42,602 nucleotides of DNA from positions 1-42,602 of the forward strand of contig JAKQEI010000221.1 in assembly GCA_029573495.1 (NCBI GenBank), in the 5' to 3' direction. This DNA is from Bacteroidota bacterium (GTDB taxonomy: Bacteria > Bacteroidota > Bacteroidia > Flavobacteriales_F > PHOS-HE28). A program made the position numbers and the translations under genes. This document shows, in pieces, positions 8,525 through 16,563 of the stretch (position 1 is the stretch's first letter; each line of letters begins with the position of its first letter). Under the pieces are notes generated by a model. It was given only the letters and a program-made list of their open reading frames with translations, was not told where the DNA came from and did no database searches.

Positions 8525-10702
8525 ATGTCCACCGAGACCGAACCCGCCCAGGCGCTCATCGCGCGGATCGTGGCCACGGTGGAGCCGGTGACCCGCTACG
8601 ATCGGAGCAACCTCCAGTTCTCCGATACCGTGGCACGTACCGTCGCAGGTACGGGATCCTGGCGCCAGGAGGTGAGCTTTGGACAACATGCGGAGGCGCA
8701 CGCCGGCCGGCTGCCCTCCCATTTCCGGAACGAAGGCAGCACCGCTCAACTGAACGCTGCCATCACCGGGGTTCAGGAGCGTTGCGAGGCCGAACTGCCG
8801 GACCGTCTGCGCGCCTGGATGGACGAGCATGCACAGACCTTCACGGTGCTGGAGACGAAGCATGTGTTCGACGGTCCCTTCGTGCGTGGCTACGAACACG
8901 ACTGCGGCACTTGCCGGGGGTCGGGAAGGGTTCAATGCCATGGCTGTGGAGGGCATGGCACGCGCCAGTGCACCAATTGCGGGGGCACATCCCGGGCCAG
9001 CTGCTTCTCCTGTGGCGGCAGTGGTCGCAAACAATGCGGCCAGTGCGGTGGGCGCGGGCAATGGACCGAACAGAAGAGCCGCCAGCAATACAACTCGAGC
9101 ACCAACTCGCACTACACGGAGTATTACACCGAGTATCACCGCTGCTGGAGCTGCGGCGGTGGAGGTCAGCAGAACTGTTCCAATTGTTACGGCAGCGGCA
9201 AGGTGAACTGCCTGCAATGCAACAACGGACGCGTGACCTGCGGCACCTGCAGCGGCCAGGGACAACTCACCTGCTCCACCTGCGGCGGCACGGGGCGCCA
9301 GCACACCTTGCGAACGCTCACGTGCAAGGTGGGCTTCGACTTCACATCGCAGGTGAGCGATGACCGGGAGGAAGTGCGGGCCACGATAACACGCCTGAAC
9401 ATGCGGCAGCTTCACGGCGTGGCTCCGCTGCACTTCAAGCGTGCCGAAACGGGCCGTGCACATGCCCTCCGGGAATACACCTTCCAATTGCCCACGGTGA
9501 GCGTGCGCGCCGGTGTCGGCGAGGCGGCCCGCACCATCATCGGCTACGGTTCCAAAGCGGAAGTGTATGACATGAAGGGTCTGGTGAGCGTGCTGCTCAT
9601 GGGCGACCTCGAGGAACTGGAACGTAGTTTGAAAGGCACTGCAGGTGCCCAGGCACTGGATACGGCGCTGGACCTGGCCTTCCTCTCAGAAGCGCACATC
9701 ACCATCGCCAAGCACCCGCTCGATGGGAAGAACGAGCTGCACCCCGACCTGGCCGCGATGGCGGTGACAAGTGATCATGCGGCACGTTTCACGAAGGCGG
9801 TGCGCGCAGCGGTTGGGCGGCTCATGCGCCGCCGTCTGTTCTACGGCTGGCTTGTGGTGGTGGTGCTTCCCGCACTCACGCTGGCGGTTTGCATGCAGTT
9901 GGAACTGCCCTTGCGATGGACATTCGGTCTGCCAATCGTCCTGCTGCTCGTTTCGGGTCTGGCCTGGCGCTGGTTGGTGGAGCGGCCCGCGGTGGACGGT
10001 CTGGGCCGGCGTTACGAGCACGTGGGCGTGAAGGGCATGCGCGAGATCGCCAAGGCCACACGGGCCACCCGGCACTGGAAGCGTTGGGGGCCCTGGGCGG
10101 CGGTGGCACTGGTGCTGGGTGCGGGATACTTGAGCGCCGCCCACCTGCGCATTCAGTCGAAAGCACAGGACATGCTGTACAGCCGTGTACCTGAGCTCAG
10201 ACCACCTCCACCACCACCGGAGTTGTCCTCCACGGAGCACATGCTGAACCGCTATGTGATGTACAACCAGGACTCGCCCGGCATACGCTCATACCGGGAC
10301 CCTTTCGTAGTGAGAGGCGATACGCTCGCGATGCCCGATGGTCGAGCTGCCGATGTGAGCCTGCGGCCGCAACCGGGGAAGCGACGGGAGTGGGCGGCGT
10401 TGGTGCGTGTGTCGTGGCGACCGGCCCTCGACAGCACCATCGAACTGGGAACAACGGATCGCCTGAAAGCGCTGCCAGCCTTCGAGAAGAAGTACCGGGT
10501 GAAATGCTTTGTGCTGGTGGGCGTGGGCGGCACACCCCAGAACGTGGCCCACCTGTACGTGATCCCCTTGGACCGCAAGAGCCCGGAACGTTTGGAGCCC
10601 ACAGCCCTCTCCGCGTACGCGGTCGAATTGAACGGCTACGCCACGCGATTCGACCGGTTCAAAGGACGCATGGGAATGAAGCCAACGCTGCAGCGGCGCT
10701 GA
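8525..10702 (+). CDS. Membrane protein with DnaJ-like CxxCxGxG zinc-knuckle array
   Basis: This 725-residue protein has no signal peptide. Residues about 127-259 contain ten CxxC motifs, most followed by GxG as in the zinc-binding centre of DnaJ (CHGCGGHG, CFSCGGSG, CGQCGGRG, CSTCGGTG). DnaJ itself has only four. A Ser/Tyr-rich insert (NSSTNSHYTEYYTEYH) splits the array after the fifth motif. Residues about 440-490 hold two transmembrane helices (WLVVVVLPALTLAVCM; FGLPIVLLLVSGLAWRW), and about 524-541 a third. The C-terminal 180 residues form a soluble domain of unknown type. No J domain (HPD) is present. The array may bind unfolded protein or RNA through zinc, but this is inference. Function unknown. 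Confidence 0.85.
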   Translation: MSTETEPAQALIARIVATVEPVTRYDRSNLQFSDTVARTVAGTGSWRQEVSFGQHAEAHAGRLPSHFRNEGSTAQLNAAITGVQERCEAELPDRLRAWMDEHAQTFTVLETKHVFDGPFVRGYEHDCGTCRGSGRVQCHGCGGHGTRQCTNCGGTSRASCFSCGGSGRKQCGQCGGRGQWTEQKSRQQYNSSTNSHYTEYYTEYHRCWSCGGGGQQNCSNCYGSGKVNCLQCNNGRVTCGTCSGQGQLTCSTCGGTGRQHTLRTLTCKVGFDFTSQVSDDREEVRATITRLNMRQLHGVAPLHFKRAETGRAHALREYTFQLPTVSVRAGVGEAARTIIGYGSKAEVYDMKGLVSVLLMGDLEELERSLKGTAGAQALDTALDLAFLSEAHITIAKHPLDGKNELHPDLAAMAVTSDHAARFTKAVRAAVGRLMRRRLFYGWLVVVVLPALTLAVCMQLELPLRWTFGLPIVLLLVSGLAWRWLVERPAVDGLGRRYEHVGVKGMREIAKATRATRHWKRWGPWAAVALVLGAGYLSAAHLRIQSKAQDMLYSRVPELRPPPPPPELSSTEHMLNRYVMYNQDSPGIRSYRDPFVVRGDTLAMPDGRAADVSLRPQPGKRREWAALVRVSWRPALDSTIELGTTDRLKALPAFEKKYRVKCFVLVGVGGTPQNVAHLYVIPLDRKSPERLEPTALSAYAVELNGYATRFDRFKGRMGMKPTLQRR

Positions 10703-10728
10703 TCTCGGGGTGGAAGGATGATCGTACG

Positions 10729-10756
10729 ACCTGACCGCGGCAGTCGGTCTTCAGGT
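10729..10756. terminator. Weak hairpin between convergent genes
   Basis: ACCTGA at 10729-10734 pairs with TCAGGT at 10751-10756, with a possible inner CCG/CGG pairing. It follows the stop at 10702 and precedes the rimO remnant. There is no T run, so the call is weak. Confidence 0.3.
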
Positions 10757-10761
10757 TAAGC

Positions 10762-11007
10762 CTACAGACGCCCCCCTTGGGCATTCACAACCACTTCCAC
10801 CATCAGCTCATGTTCCCGCGCCTCGGTGATGCGCACCTCCGCGAAGTCGCCCACGCGCAGGTGCACCGCATCGTTGAAGGGGATCAGCACTTCATTGTCC
10901 ACTTCGGGTGAGTCGAATTCGCTGCGGGCGATCCAATGGCCGCTCTCGCCGCCGGAGGATAACCTGTGGAGATCCTGCAATGGTGAAGACCAGTTTCGTT
11001 CACTCAA
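10762..11007 (-). pseudogene. Displaced 3' end of rimO (TRAM domain remnant)
   Basis: The open frame of 81 codons is a chimera. Its first 20 or so residues are unrelated to anything nearby. From the Glu-Ser codons at 10948 downward it repeats the C-terminal TRAM part of RimO (GHWIARSEFDSPEVDNEVLI through AREHELM). Over 163 bases it matches the intact rimO copy except for about nine coding substitutions, eight of them synonymous; the only amino acid change is Gly to Val after HELM. It then reads on for NAQGGRL instead of stopping. It lacks the methylthiotransferase and radical SAM domains, so it cannot be a working enzyme. It begins 14 bases after the stop of the cargo gene at 11021. Confidence 0.9.
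10786..10948 (-). repeat. Direct repeat of rimO 3' end, copy A
   Basis: This 163-base segment is about 94-95% identical to 12868-13030, in the same orientation and 2082 bases away with no net indel. The two copies bracket one type IX cargo gene. Confidence 0.92.
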
Positions 11008-11020
11008 ATCCTGACTCTTC

Positions 11021-12742
11021 CTACTGTTTCACGAACGTACCGATCAAGGTTCGCCCAGCATCCTGCACAAGGATGGTATAGATACCAGCGGACAGTTCGC
11101 TCACATCGACCCCAGCATCGCGCGCCAGACTGCCATGACCGAGCGATCTGCCTTGGACATCTTTCAGGATATAGGAAGCCGGATTTCCCAATGTGGACAG
11201 TCCACGTACGAACAGCGTCCCGCTGGTTGGGTTCGGGAAGGTGGTCAAGGTCCATCCACGCGATTCAGTGATGAAGTCTGCCGGATCCATGTCATGCTTC
11301 AACATATAAATATCCTGCTGTCCAGCCGAAGTCAAGGTGGACACGCCTGTGCCCATATCAAAGTCAGGCGTATTGTGGAAGGAGCCGGTAATGAAGACCT
11401 TGCCATTGCCATCCAGTGCTAAAGCATAGCCTTTCTCCTCATCGTTGGCCCCGGCATGGCCAGCCCAAAGGAATCCGCCATCGCTATCCAAGACGCTCAG
11501 GTGCACATCAGCACCATTGGGATCAAGCCAGAACTCACCTGGACCGGGATCAAAATCCACTTCAGATAGCGTGATGTAACCGGTGGTATAAACACGGTCG
11601 GCGGCATCCGTTGCGATGTCGTAGCTATACTCGTTGCTGGTTCCTCCTATCTGCCTGGACCAGATGAGCGCACCGTCCGGATCGAGCTTGGAGATATACA
11701 TATCCGCAAAAGGCATCAACTCAGGGGTCATGGTCAGCGTATCGGGCCCGGGGTCGAAATCGCCAGCGGAGGTGAAATAGCCTGTCAGCAGGATATTGCC
11801 TTGACTATCAGTTGTGACCCCATGGCCGTACTGATGACCATCGCCCCCGAACTGTAATGCCCAGAACAGATCGCAATCGTTGTCGAATTTCAGGAGAAAG
11901 GGGTCGTGCCCGAAAGTCGCGTTCAACATCAATGTGTCCGGACCCGGGTCGAAATCTCCAGCCCCGTAACAATTTCCGAACACAAAGACATGGTCCTCGG
12001 CATCTACATGGATATCATGCACATAGTTGTAGAGACTGGCCGCGAAGGCTCCTCCATACAGAAATGAACCACCGGAACTCAGCTTGCTCAGATACAGATC
12101 TGGTGCACCGCCCAATGGCTGAAGCACTGCCGCATCTTCACCAGGGTCCATGTCGATCGTATTGGAATAGGCACCAACTGAAAAGACACTACCCTGTGAA
12201 TCGCATGTGATGGCGTGGCCGATCTGGCTCCCTGGGCCACCCAAACTCTTCGCCCAGATCAGAGTACCGACGGGGCTGTACTTCACAATAAAGGCATCTG
12301 GAGCATTGCTTGTCACGGAAGTAAGAGTGGTCACACCCGGCCCTGGCTCCACATCAATGGAAAACTGGAACATTCCAGTGGCAATGACATTACCAGCCGG
12401 GTCCGTTGCAACAGATTCGATGATATCCGTTTGCGCCCCTCCGAAACTGTATACCCAGAGCAACTCCCCATCCGTGGAGAACTTACCGATGATGGCGTCG
12501 CGGTTCCCATTATTGATGAGGTTGACCGGTCCATTCACGGTGTTCGATGTCAGATCTTCGTACATCCATCCGCCAAAAAAGGCATTGCCCTCGGCATCCA
12601 AAGCCAGAGCGACGGATTCGTCCCAGCTTGAACCACCAACGCGACGGGCCCAATCGAGGGATTGCGCGTCGCCATCTACCAACGTCATACCAGTGAGGCA
12701 GCAAAGCAAAAGGTGGCGCAGGGGATCGCTGTAACTCATCAT
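11021..12742 (-). CDS. Beta-propeller (SBBP-type) repeat protein with type IX sorting domain
   Basis: The 573-residue product starts at 12742 or 12739 (MMSYSDPLRHLLLCCLTGM), giving a signal peptide; the frame open to 12868 runs into rimO and is not a likely leader. The mature part has about eight repeats of 50-65 residues, each with a core like WARRVGGSSWDESVALALD, then GNAFFGG and FDPGPDT. This fits SBBP-type propeller repeats with acidic, possibly calcium-binding, D-x-D-P-G loops. The last 80 residues form a type A sorting domain (LTTFPNPTSGTLFVRG, then ILKDVQGRSLG). It lies exactly between the two copies of the rimO 3' end, implying arrival by recombination at that site. Codon use appears slightly less GC-rich than ftsY or rimO. 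Probably a secreted or surface protein. Confidence 0.9.
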   Translation of the reverse strand: MMSYSDPLRHLLLCCLTGMTLVDGDAQSLDWARRVGGSSWDESVALALDAEGNAFFGGWMYEDLTSNTVNGPVNLINNGNRDAIIGKFSTDGELLWVYSFGGAQTDIIESVATDPAGNVIATGMFQFSIDVEPGPGVTTLTSVTSNAPDAFIVKYSPVGTLIWAKSLGGPGSQIGHAITCDSQGSVFSVGAYSNTIDMDPGEDAAVLQPLGGAPDLYLSKLSSGGSFLYGGAFAASLYNYVHDIHVDAEDHVFVFGNCYGAGDFDPGPDTLMLNATFGHDPFLLKFDNDCDLFWALQFGGDGHQYGHGVTTDSQGNILLTGYFTSAGDFDPGPDTLTMTPELMPFADMYISKLDPDGALIWSRQIGGTSNEYSYDIATDAADRVYTTGYITLSEVDFDPGPGEFWLDPNGADVHLSVLDSDGGFLWAGHAGANDEEKGYALALDGNGKVFITGSFHNTPDFDMGTGVSTLTSAGQQDIYMLKHDMDPADFITESRGWTLTTFPNPTSGTLFVRGLSTLGNPASYILKDVQGRSLGHGSLARDAGVDVSELSAGIYTILVQDAGRTLIGTFVKQ

Positions 12743-12864
12743 CTGGTCATTAGGAACGTAAAGTAGACAAACCAATCCGGACCCTGCGTGCACCGGTGGT
12801 ATGGAATTCCAAGTCCGCCAGATCGGTCCGCCGCAAGACCTCCTATTGGGGACGACCCGTCCGC

Positions 12865-14181
12865 TCACACCACCACCTCCCCCATCAACTCATGTTCCCG
12901 CGCCTCCGTGATGCGCACCTCGGCGAAGTCGCCCACGCGCAGGTGCACCGCATCGTTGAAGGGGATCAGCACTTCATTGTCCACCTCGGGTGAGTCGAAC
13001 TCGCTGCGCGCGATCCAATGGCCGCTCTCGGCCTTGTCCACGAGCACCTTGTACGTCTTGCCCACGCGGGCCTGGTTCAGTTCGAGGCTGATGCCGCCCT
13101 GCAGCTCCATGATCTCCTGGGCGCGCTGCTCCTTCACCTCGGCAGGGACATCGTCGGCCATGGTATGGGCGTGGGTGTCCTCCTCGTGGCTGTAGGTGAA
13201 GGCCCCGAGGCGGTCGAAGCGCATCCGCTCGATCCAACGCAGGTTGTCGTCGTGGTCGGCCTGGGTCTCGCCGGGGAAGCCGGCGATGAGCGTGGTGCGT
13301 ATCGCGATGCCGGGCACCTTCTCGCGGATGGTGTTGACGAGCGCTTCGGTCTTCTCCTGCGTGATGCCTCGTCGCATGCGCTTCAGCATCTCCGTGCTTC
13401 CGTGCTGCAGCGGCATGTCCAGGTAGTTGCACACGTTGCTGCGCTCGCGCATCACATCGAGCACCTCCATCGGGAAGCCGCTGGGGAAGGCGTAGTGCAG
13501 GCGGATCCAATCGATCCCTTGCACATCGCTCAAGCGGGACACCAGTTCATCGAGGTTGCGCTTCTTGTAGATGTCGAGCCCGTAGTACGTGAGGTCCTGT
13601 GCGATGAGGATGAGTTCCTTCACCCCTTGCCTAGCGAGGCCCTGCGCGTTGGTCACGAGTTGTTCCATCGGGGTGCTCACGTGCTTGCCGCGCATGAGCG
13701 GGATGGCACAGAAGCTGCACTTGCGGTCGCAGCCTTCGCTGATCTTGAAGTAGGCGTAGTGCGCCGGGGTGGTGAGCAGGCGCTCGCCCACCAGCTCCTT
13801 CTTGTAGTCCGCCTTCAGGGTCTTGAGCAGGCGAGGCAGGTCGCGCGTGCCGAACCAGGCGTCCACCTGCGGGATGCCGTCCTTCAGCTCCGGCGCGTAG
13901 CGCTGGCTGAGGCAGCCGGTGACGTACACCTTCTCCACCAGTCCGGCGTCCTTGGCCTTGGCATAGCTGAGGATGGTGTCGATGCTCTCCTGCTTGGCGT
14001 TGTCGATGAAGCCGCAGGTGTTGATCACCACCACGTTGTGCTCGCCACTGTCGCTCTCGTGGTCCACGGCGATGCCGTTGGCTTTGAGCTGGGCCATCAT
14101 CACCTCGCTGTCGAAGGTGTTCTTGGAACAGCCGAGGGTGACGACGTTGACCTTGGTGGGCTTGAGGGTGCGCGCTTTCAT
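12865..14181 (-). CDS. rimO: Ribosomal protein uS12 methylthiotransferase RimO
   Basis: RimO is a radical SAM enzyme that adds a methylthio group to an Asp of ribosomal protein S12. The 438-residue product has all three parts. The N-terminal UPF0004 domain carries its three cluster cysteines (TLGCSKN, NTCGFIDNA, VTGCLSQRY). The radical SAM core has CDRKCSFCAIPLMRG, with the CxxxCxxC triad. The C-terminal TRAM domain is present (GKTYKVLVDKAESGHWIARS to EVVV). It starts 6 bases after the ftsY stop, so the two are co-transcribed. The last 163 bases are duplicated downstream at 10786-10948. The present 3' end may be the imported copy, since the displaced copy reads on for seven further codons. 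Confidence 0.96.
   Translation of the reverse strand: MKARTLKPTKVNVVTLGCSKNTFDSEVMMAQLKANGIAVDHESDSGEHNVVVINTCGFIDNAKQESIDTILSYAKAKDAGLVEKVYVTGCLSQRYAPELKDGIPQVDAWFGTRDLPRLLKTLKADYKKELVGERLLTTPAHYAYFKISEGCDRKCSFCAIPLMRGKHVSTPMEQLVTNAQGLARQGVKELILIAQDLTYYGLDIYKKRNLDELVSRLSDVQGIDWIRLHYAFPSGFPMEVLDVMRERSNVCNYLDMPLQHGSTEMLKRMRRGITQEKTEALVNTIREKVPGIAIRTTLIAGFPGETQADHDDNLRWIERMRFDRLGAFTYSHEEDTHAHTMADDVPAEVKEQRAQEIMELQGGISLELNQARVGKTYKVLVDKAESGHWIARSEFDSPEVDNEVLIPFNDAVHLRVGDFAEVRITEAREHELMGEVVV
12868..13030 (-). repeat. Direct repeat of rimO 3' end, copy B (within intact rimO)
   Basis: This is the in-gene partner of 10786-10948. The similarity stops sharply at 13030, upstream of which the sequence is rimO only. 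Confidence 0.92.
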
Positions 14182-14187
14182 CGTTGA

Positions 14188-15144
14188 TCAATCCTTGAAC
14201 AGCGCGTCCACGAAAGCCTTCTTGTCGAAGATCTGTAGGTGGTGCATGCCCTCACCCACCCCGAGGTACTTGATGGGGATGCCGAACTGCTCGCTGATGC
14301 CGATGGCCACGCCCCCTTTCGCGGTACCGTCGATCTTGGTCAAGGCCAGGGCGGTGACGTCCGTGGCCTTGGTGAACTGTTTCGCCTGTTCGATGGCGTT
14401 CTGGCCGGTGCTGGCGTCGAGCACGAGGAGCACCTCATGCGGCGCATCGGGGATCACCTTGCGCATGACGTTGCGGATCTTGGTGAGCTCGTTCATCAGG
14501 CCCACCTTGTTGTGGAGGCGGCCGGCGGTGTCGATGATGACCACGTCGGCGCCGCGGGCCTTGGCGCTCTCCACGGTGTCGTAGGCCACGGCGGCTGGAT
14601 CGGCGTTCATGCCCTGTTGCACCAGGGGCACGCCCACGCGCTCGCTCCAGATCCGCAGCTGGTCCACCGCGGCGGCGCGGAAAGTATCAGCGGCGCCGAG
14701 CACCACACTCCGGCCCTCCTGCTTGAAGGCGTTGGCCAGCTTGCCGATGGTGGTGGTCTTGCCCACGCCGTTCACGCCCACCACCATGATCACGTACGGC
14801 TTCACGGCGGGGTCCACGGGTGCGGGGTCCTTCATCAATCCCGCGATCTCCTCGCGGAGCAGGCGGTTCAGTTCGCCAGTACCCACGTACTTGTCGCGCT
14901 TCACACGCTCCTGGATGCGTTCGATGATGCGGAGGGTGGTCTCCACACCGACATCGCTGGTCACGAGCACCTCCTCCAGGTCGTCGAGGACGGCATCGTC
15001 CACGGTGCTCTTGCCTGCCACCACACGGGCCAGTTTGCTGAAGAGGCCGGAACGCGAGCGCTCCAGGCCCTGGTCCAGGTCCTGCTGCTCCGTGGCCGCC
15101 TGGGTCTCGTCCTTCTTCTTCCCGAACAGTCCGAAAAATGCCAT
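14188..15144 (-). CDS. ftsY: Signal recognition particle receptor FtsY
   Basis: FtsY is the membrane-associated GTPase that docks SRP-ribosome complexes at the SecYEG translocon. The 318-residue product has a short charged N-terminus ([14 protein letters not shown]) rather than the long acidic A domain of E. coli. A helical N domain follows, then the GTPase G domain. Its motifs are complete: [15 protein letters not shown] (P loop), [11 protein letters not shown] (G2 and insertion box), DTAGRLHNK (G3), [10 protein letters not shown] (G4) and [13 protein letters not shown] near the end. It is followed at once by rimO. A hairpin at 15165-15192 separates it from the DUF4295 gene upstream and may lower read-through from the ribosomal protein genes. 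Confidence 0.97.
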   Translation of the reverse strand: MAFFGLFGKKKDETQAATEQQDLDQGLERSRSGLFSKLARVVAGKSTVDDAVLDDLEEVLVTSDVGVETTLRIIERIQERVKRDKYVGTGELNRLLREEIAGLMKDPAPVDPAVKPYVIMVVGVNGVGKTTTIGKLANAFKQEGRSVVLGAADTFRAAAVDQLRIWSERVGVPLVQQGMNADPAAVAYDTVESAKARGADVVIIDTAGRLHNKVGLMNELTKIRNVMRKVIPDAPHEVLLVLDASTGQNAIEQAKQFTKATDVTALALTKIDGTAKGGVAIGISEQFGIPIKYLGVGEGMHHLQIFDKKAFVDALFKD

Positions 15145-15164
15145 GGCTGGGTCTGAATACTTGA

Positions 15165-15192
15165 AAAGGCCGACACCGGGGGTGCGGCCTTT
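15165..15192 (-). terminator. Hairpin between DUF4295 gene and ftsY
   Basis: AAAGGCCG at 15165-15172 pairs with CGGCCTTT at 15185-15192. An inner CACC/GGTG stem extends it across one bulged base. On the minus strand the stem is followed by a short T run (TTTT), as in an intrinsic terminator. It may terminate or attenuate transcription coming from rpmG and the DUF4295 gene. Confidence 0.65.
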
Positions 15193-15212
15193 CCAGGATC
15201 AGTGGGGTCGGA

Positions 15213-15368
15213 TCACTTACCGGTGATGAGCTTCTCGGCCTCGTCAGAGGGCACGACCTGCTCAACGAAGGAGTAGCCGCGGCCACCTTCCTTCTTCATC
15301 ATCCGGATCACCTTGGTGAAGGTCTTACCACCTTCCTTCTTCAGCGTAGCAACGGTCTTCTTAGCCAT
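15213..15368 (-). CDS. DUF4295 family small protein
   Basis: This 51-residue, lysine-rich protein (MAKKTVATLKKEGGKTFTKV, then MMKKEGGRGYSFVEQVV) is the DUF4295 family, a short protein found in Bacteroidota next to rpmG and ftsY. Its size, charge and place among ribosomal protein genes suggest a ribosome-associated role, but the family has no proven function that I know of. It starts 21 bases after the rpmG stop, so the two are surely one transcript. Confidence 0.93.
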   Translation of the reverse strand: MAKKTVATLKKEGGKTFTKVIRMMKKEGGRGYSFVEQVVPSDEAEKLITGK

Positions 15369-15389
15369 GGTCGTAGCGCGGAGCGCTGA

Positions 15390-15575
15390 TTACTTGATCT
15401 CTTTGTGAACGGTCATCTTCCGAAGGATGGGGTTGTATTTCTTCAACTCCATGCGCTCGGTCGTGTTCTTCCGGTTCTTCGTGGTGATGTACCGGGAAGT
15501 GCCGGGCTGACCCGAGGTCTTATGCTCGGTGCACTCCAGGATCACTTGTACACGGTTCCCTTTCTTGCTGGCCAT
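15390..15575 (-). CDS. rpmG: 50S ribosomal protein L33
   Basis: bL33 is a small protein of the large ribosomal subunit. The 61-residue sequence is typical: [20 protein letters not shown], then [20 protein letters not shown] and the ending VHKEIK. It has a single Cys, so it is the zinc-free form. A very good promoter lies just upstream (15615-15645). In most relatives rpmB precedes it directly, whereas here a toxin-antitoxin pair and an aminopeptidase gene separate the two. Confidence 0.97.
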   Translation of the reverse strand: MASKKGNRVQVILECTEHKTSGQPGTSRYITTKNRKNTTERMELKKYNPILRKMTVHKEIK

Positions 15576-15614
15576 CGGTATGCGTCTTTACCCATGCCAA
15601 AGGCATAGGGGCCG

Positions 15615-15645
15615 CAAAAGTAAGCCAAGTCCACGGACCGGCCAA
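15615..15645 (-). promoter_or_regulatory. Promoter of rpmG operon
   Basis: On the minus strand TTG at 15645-15643 and TACTTTTG at 15622-15615 are separated by 20 bases. The -7 box matches all fixed positions of the Bacteroidota TAnnTTTG consensus. It lies about 40 bases before the rpmG start. This gives rpmG, DUF4295 and perhaps ftsY-rimO a promoter independent of the upstream toxin-antitoxin genes. Confidence 0.65.
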
Positions 15646-15673
15646 ATCCGGGGGTGAAGTCGGTCCGGGCAAG

Positions 15674-15943
15674 CTAGTTGTAGTGGAATCGGCATTGGAC
15701 GATGCTGATGCTACGCGCGTTCCCCGAGCCCGATACGGTATAGACCAGCCGGTGTTCATCGTCGATCCGGCGGGACCAGAAACCCTTCAGGGCGAACTTC
15801 AAGGCCTCCGGCTTCCCGGTGCCGGTGAAGGGGGTGCGCAGGCATTCCTTGATCAGCTCCCTGATCCGGACGGCCTTCTTCGGGTCGTTCTCGAGCCAGT
15901 AACAGAAGTCCTCCCACCCCTTCCCGGTGAACTCCACCGTCAT
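15674..15943 (-). CDS. yoeB: YoeB-family toxin (ribosome-dependent mRNA interferase)
   Basis: YoeB cuts mRNA in the ribosomal A site and is held inactive by YefM. The 89-residue protein matches the family along its length: WEDFCYWLENDPKK, RTPFTGTGKPEALK, FWSRRIDDEHRLVY, CRFHY. The catalytic residues known from E. coli YoeB are all present at equivalent positions: Glu46, Arg65, His87 and Tyr88 (83 and 84 in E. coli). The toxin therefore looks active. Its start overlaps the antitoxin stop as ATGA, so it is translationally coupled. The gene sits between rpmG and the aminopeptidase gene in a cluster normally made of housekeeping genes. Confidence 0.95.
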   Translation of the reverse strand: MTVEFTGKGWEDFCYWLENDPKKAVRIRELIKECLRTPFTGTGKPEALKFALKGFWSRRIDDEHRLVYTVSGSGNARSISIVQCRFHYN

Positions 15944-16233
15944 GGCTTCGGCTTACGGGGCGCCGCTTCCAAGTCCTCCATGCGCTTGGCCACCACCTTG
16001 CCGGCGTTCAGTTCGGCGATGGACTCCTGCAACCGGTCGCGGTTCGCTTCGCTGGAAAGCAGGTAATTCGTTTCGGTGAGGGCGTTGTAGGTCTCGATGG
16101 ACATGATCACCACGGCATCGCGTTCGTTGCTTCCCCTCGAAACGATCAGCGTTTCCAAGGAATTCGAGACGCGGTCCAGGTAGGTCTTGAGCTTCTCCCG
16201 AAGCGAGGTGGAGGTGATCGCGGTCAAGGCCAT
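15940..16233 (-). CDS. yefM: YefM/Phd-family antitoxin
   Basis: YefM neutralises YoeB and, with it, represses its own promoter. The start at 16233 gives 97 residues (MALTAITSTSLREKLKTYLD); the longer frame to 16254 would run into the promoter. The N-terminal 60 residues are the Phd/YefM DNA-binding and dimerisation fold (LIVSRGSNERDAVVIMSIET). The tail (YLLSSEANRDRLQESIAELN, then RKPKP) is the flexible toxin-binding part; YLLSSEANRDRLQES is close to other YefM proteins. Three evenly spaced TGTAC motifs upstream form the likely operator. Confidence 0.94.
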   Translation of the reverse strand: MALTAITSTSLREKLKTYLDRVSNSLETLIVSRGSNERDAVVIMSIETYNALTETNYLLSSEANRDRLQESIAELNAGKVVAKRMEDLEAAPRKPKP

Positions 16234-16251
16234 GGTCGATGAATTTCCAAA

Positions 16252-16285
16252 CAAATGTACGGCATCATGTACGTTGTTCTGTACA
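16252..16285 (-). promoter_or_regulatory. yefM-yoeB promoter with three TGTAC operator motifs
   Basis: TACATTTG on the minus strand (16259-16252) matches the -7 consensus fully and lies 18 bases before the yefM ATG. On the plus strand TGTACG occurs at 16256-16261, TGTACG at 16268-16273 and TGTACA at 16280-16285, each exactly 12 bases after the previous one. E. coli YefM-YoeB is known to bind paired palindromes with a TGTACA core. The first motif overlaps the -7 box, so bound protein would block RNA polymerase. Operator function is inferred from this match. Confidence 0.75.
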
Positions 16286-16563
16286 TGTGGGTTCCGACCA
16301 AGGGCCGCTCCACCGTACGCCGTGGATCCAGCAGGGCACGGTATCTACCTCAAGGAACTGGCCACGCCTGCGGCGAGGATCAATTCAAATTGAACCACAG
16401 ATGGACACCGGTTCACACGGCTAGGTCTGTCTCGGAAGGTCCATCCAGGCCCTCGGTCAGTGCGAACGAAGTGTGGCACCGTGGTGCATTCTTCTTGAAT
16501 GTCATCCCAAGAGGTGTGACCAGATGGCACGAAGCTCCGCGGCTCTATGCGCAAGACCAAGGC
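16286..16563. other. Gap between aminopeptidase P and yefM-yoeB
   Basis: Apart from the operator at its edge, about 280 bases hold no gene, repeat or hairpin that I can support. A long plus-strand open frame crossing here and the aminopeptidase gene is a shadow of the latter. Confidence 0.5.

Noticed and set aside
16385..16400. Near-palindrome around CAATTCAAATTG
   Set aside because: Imperfect symmetry and no associated gene start; likely chance.
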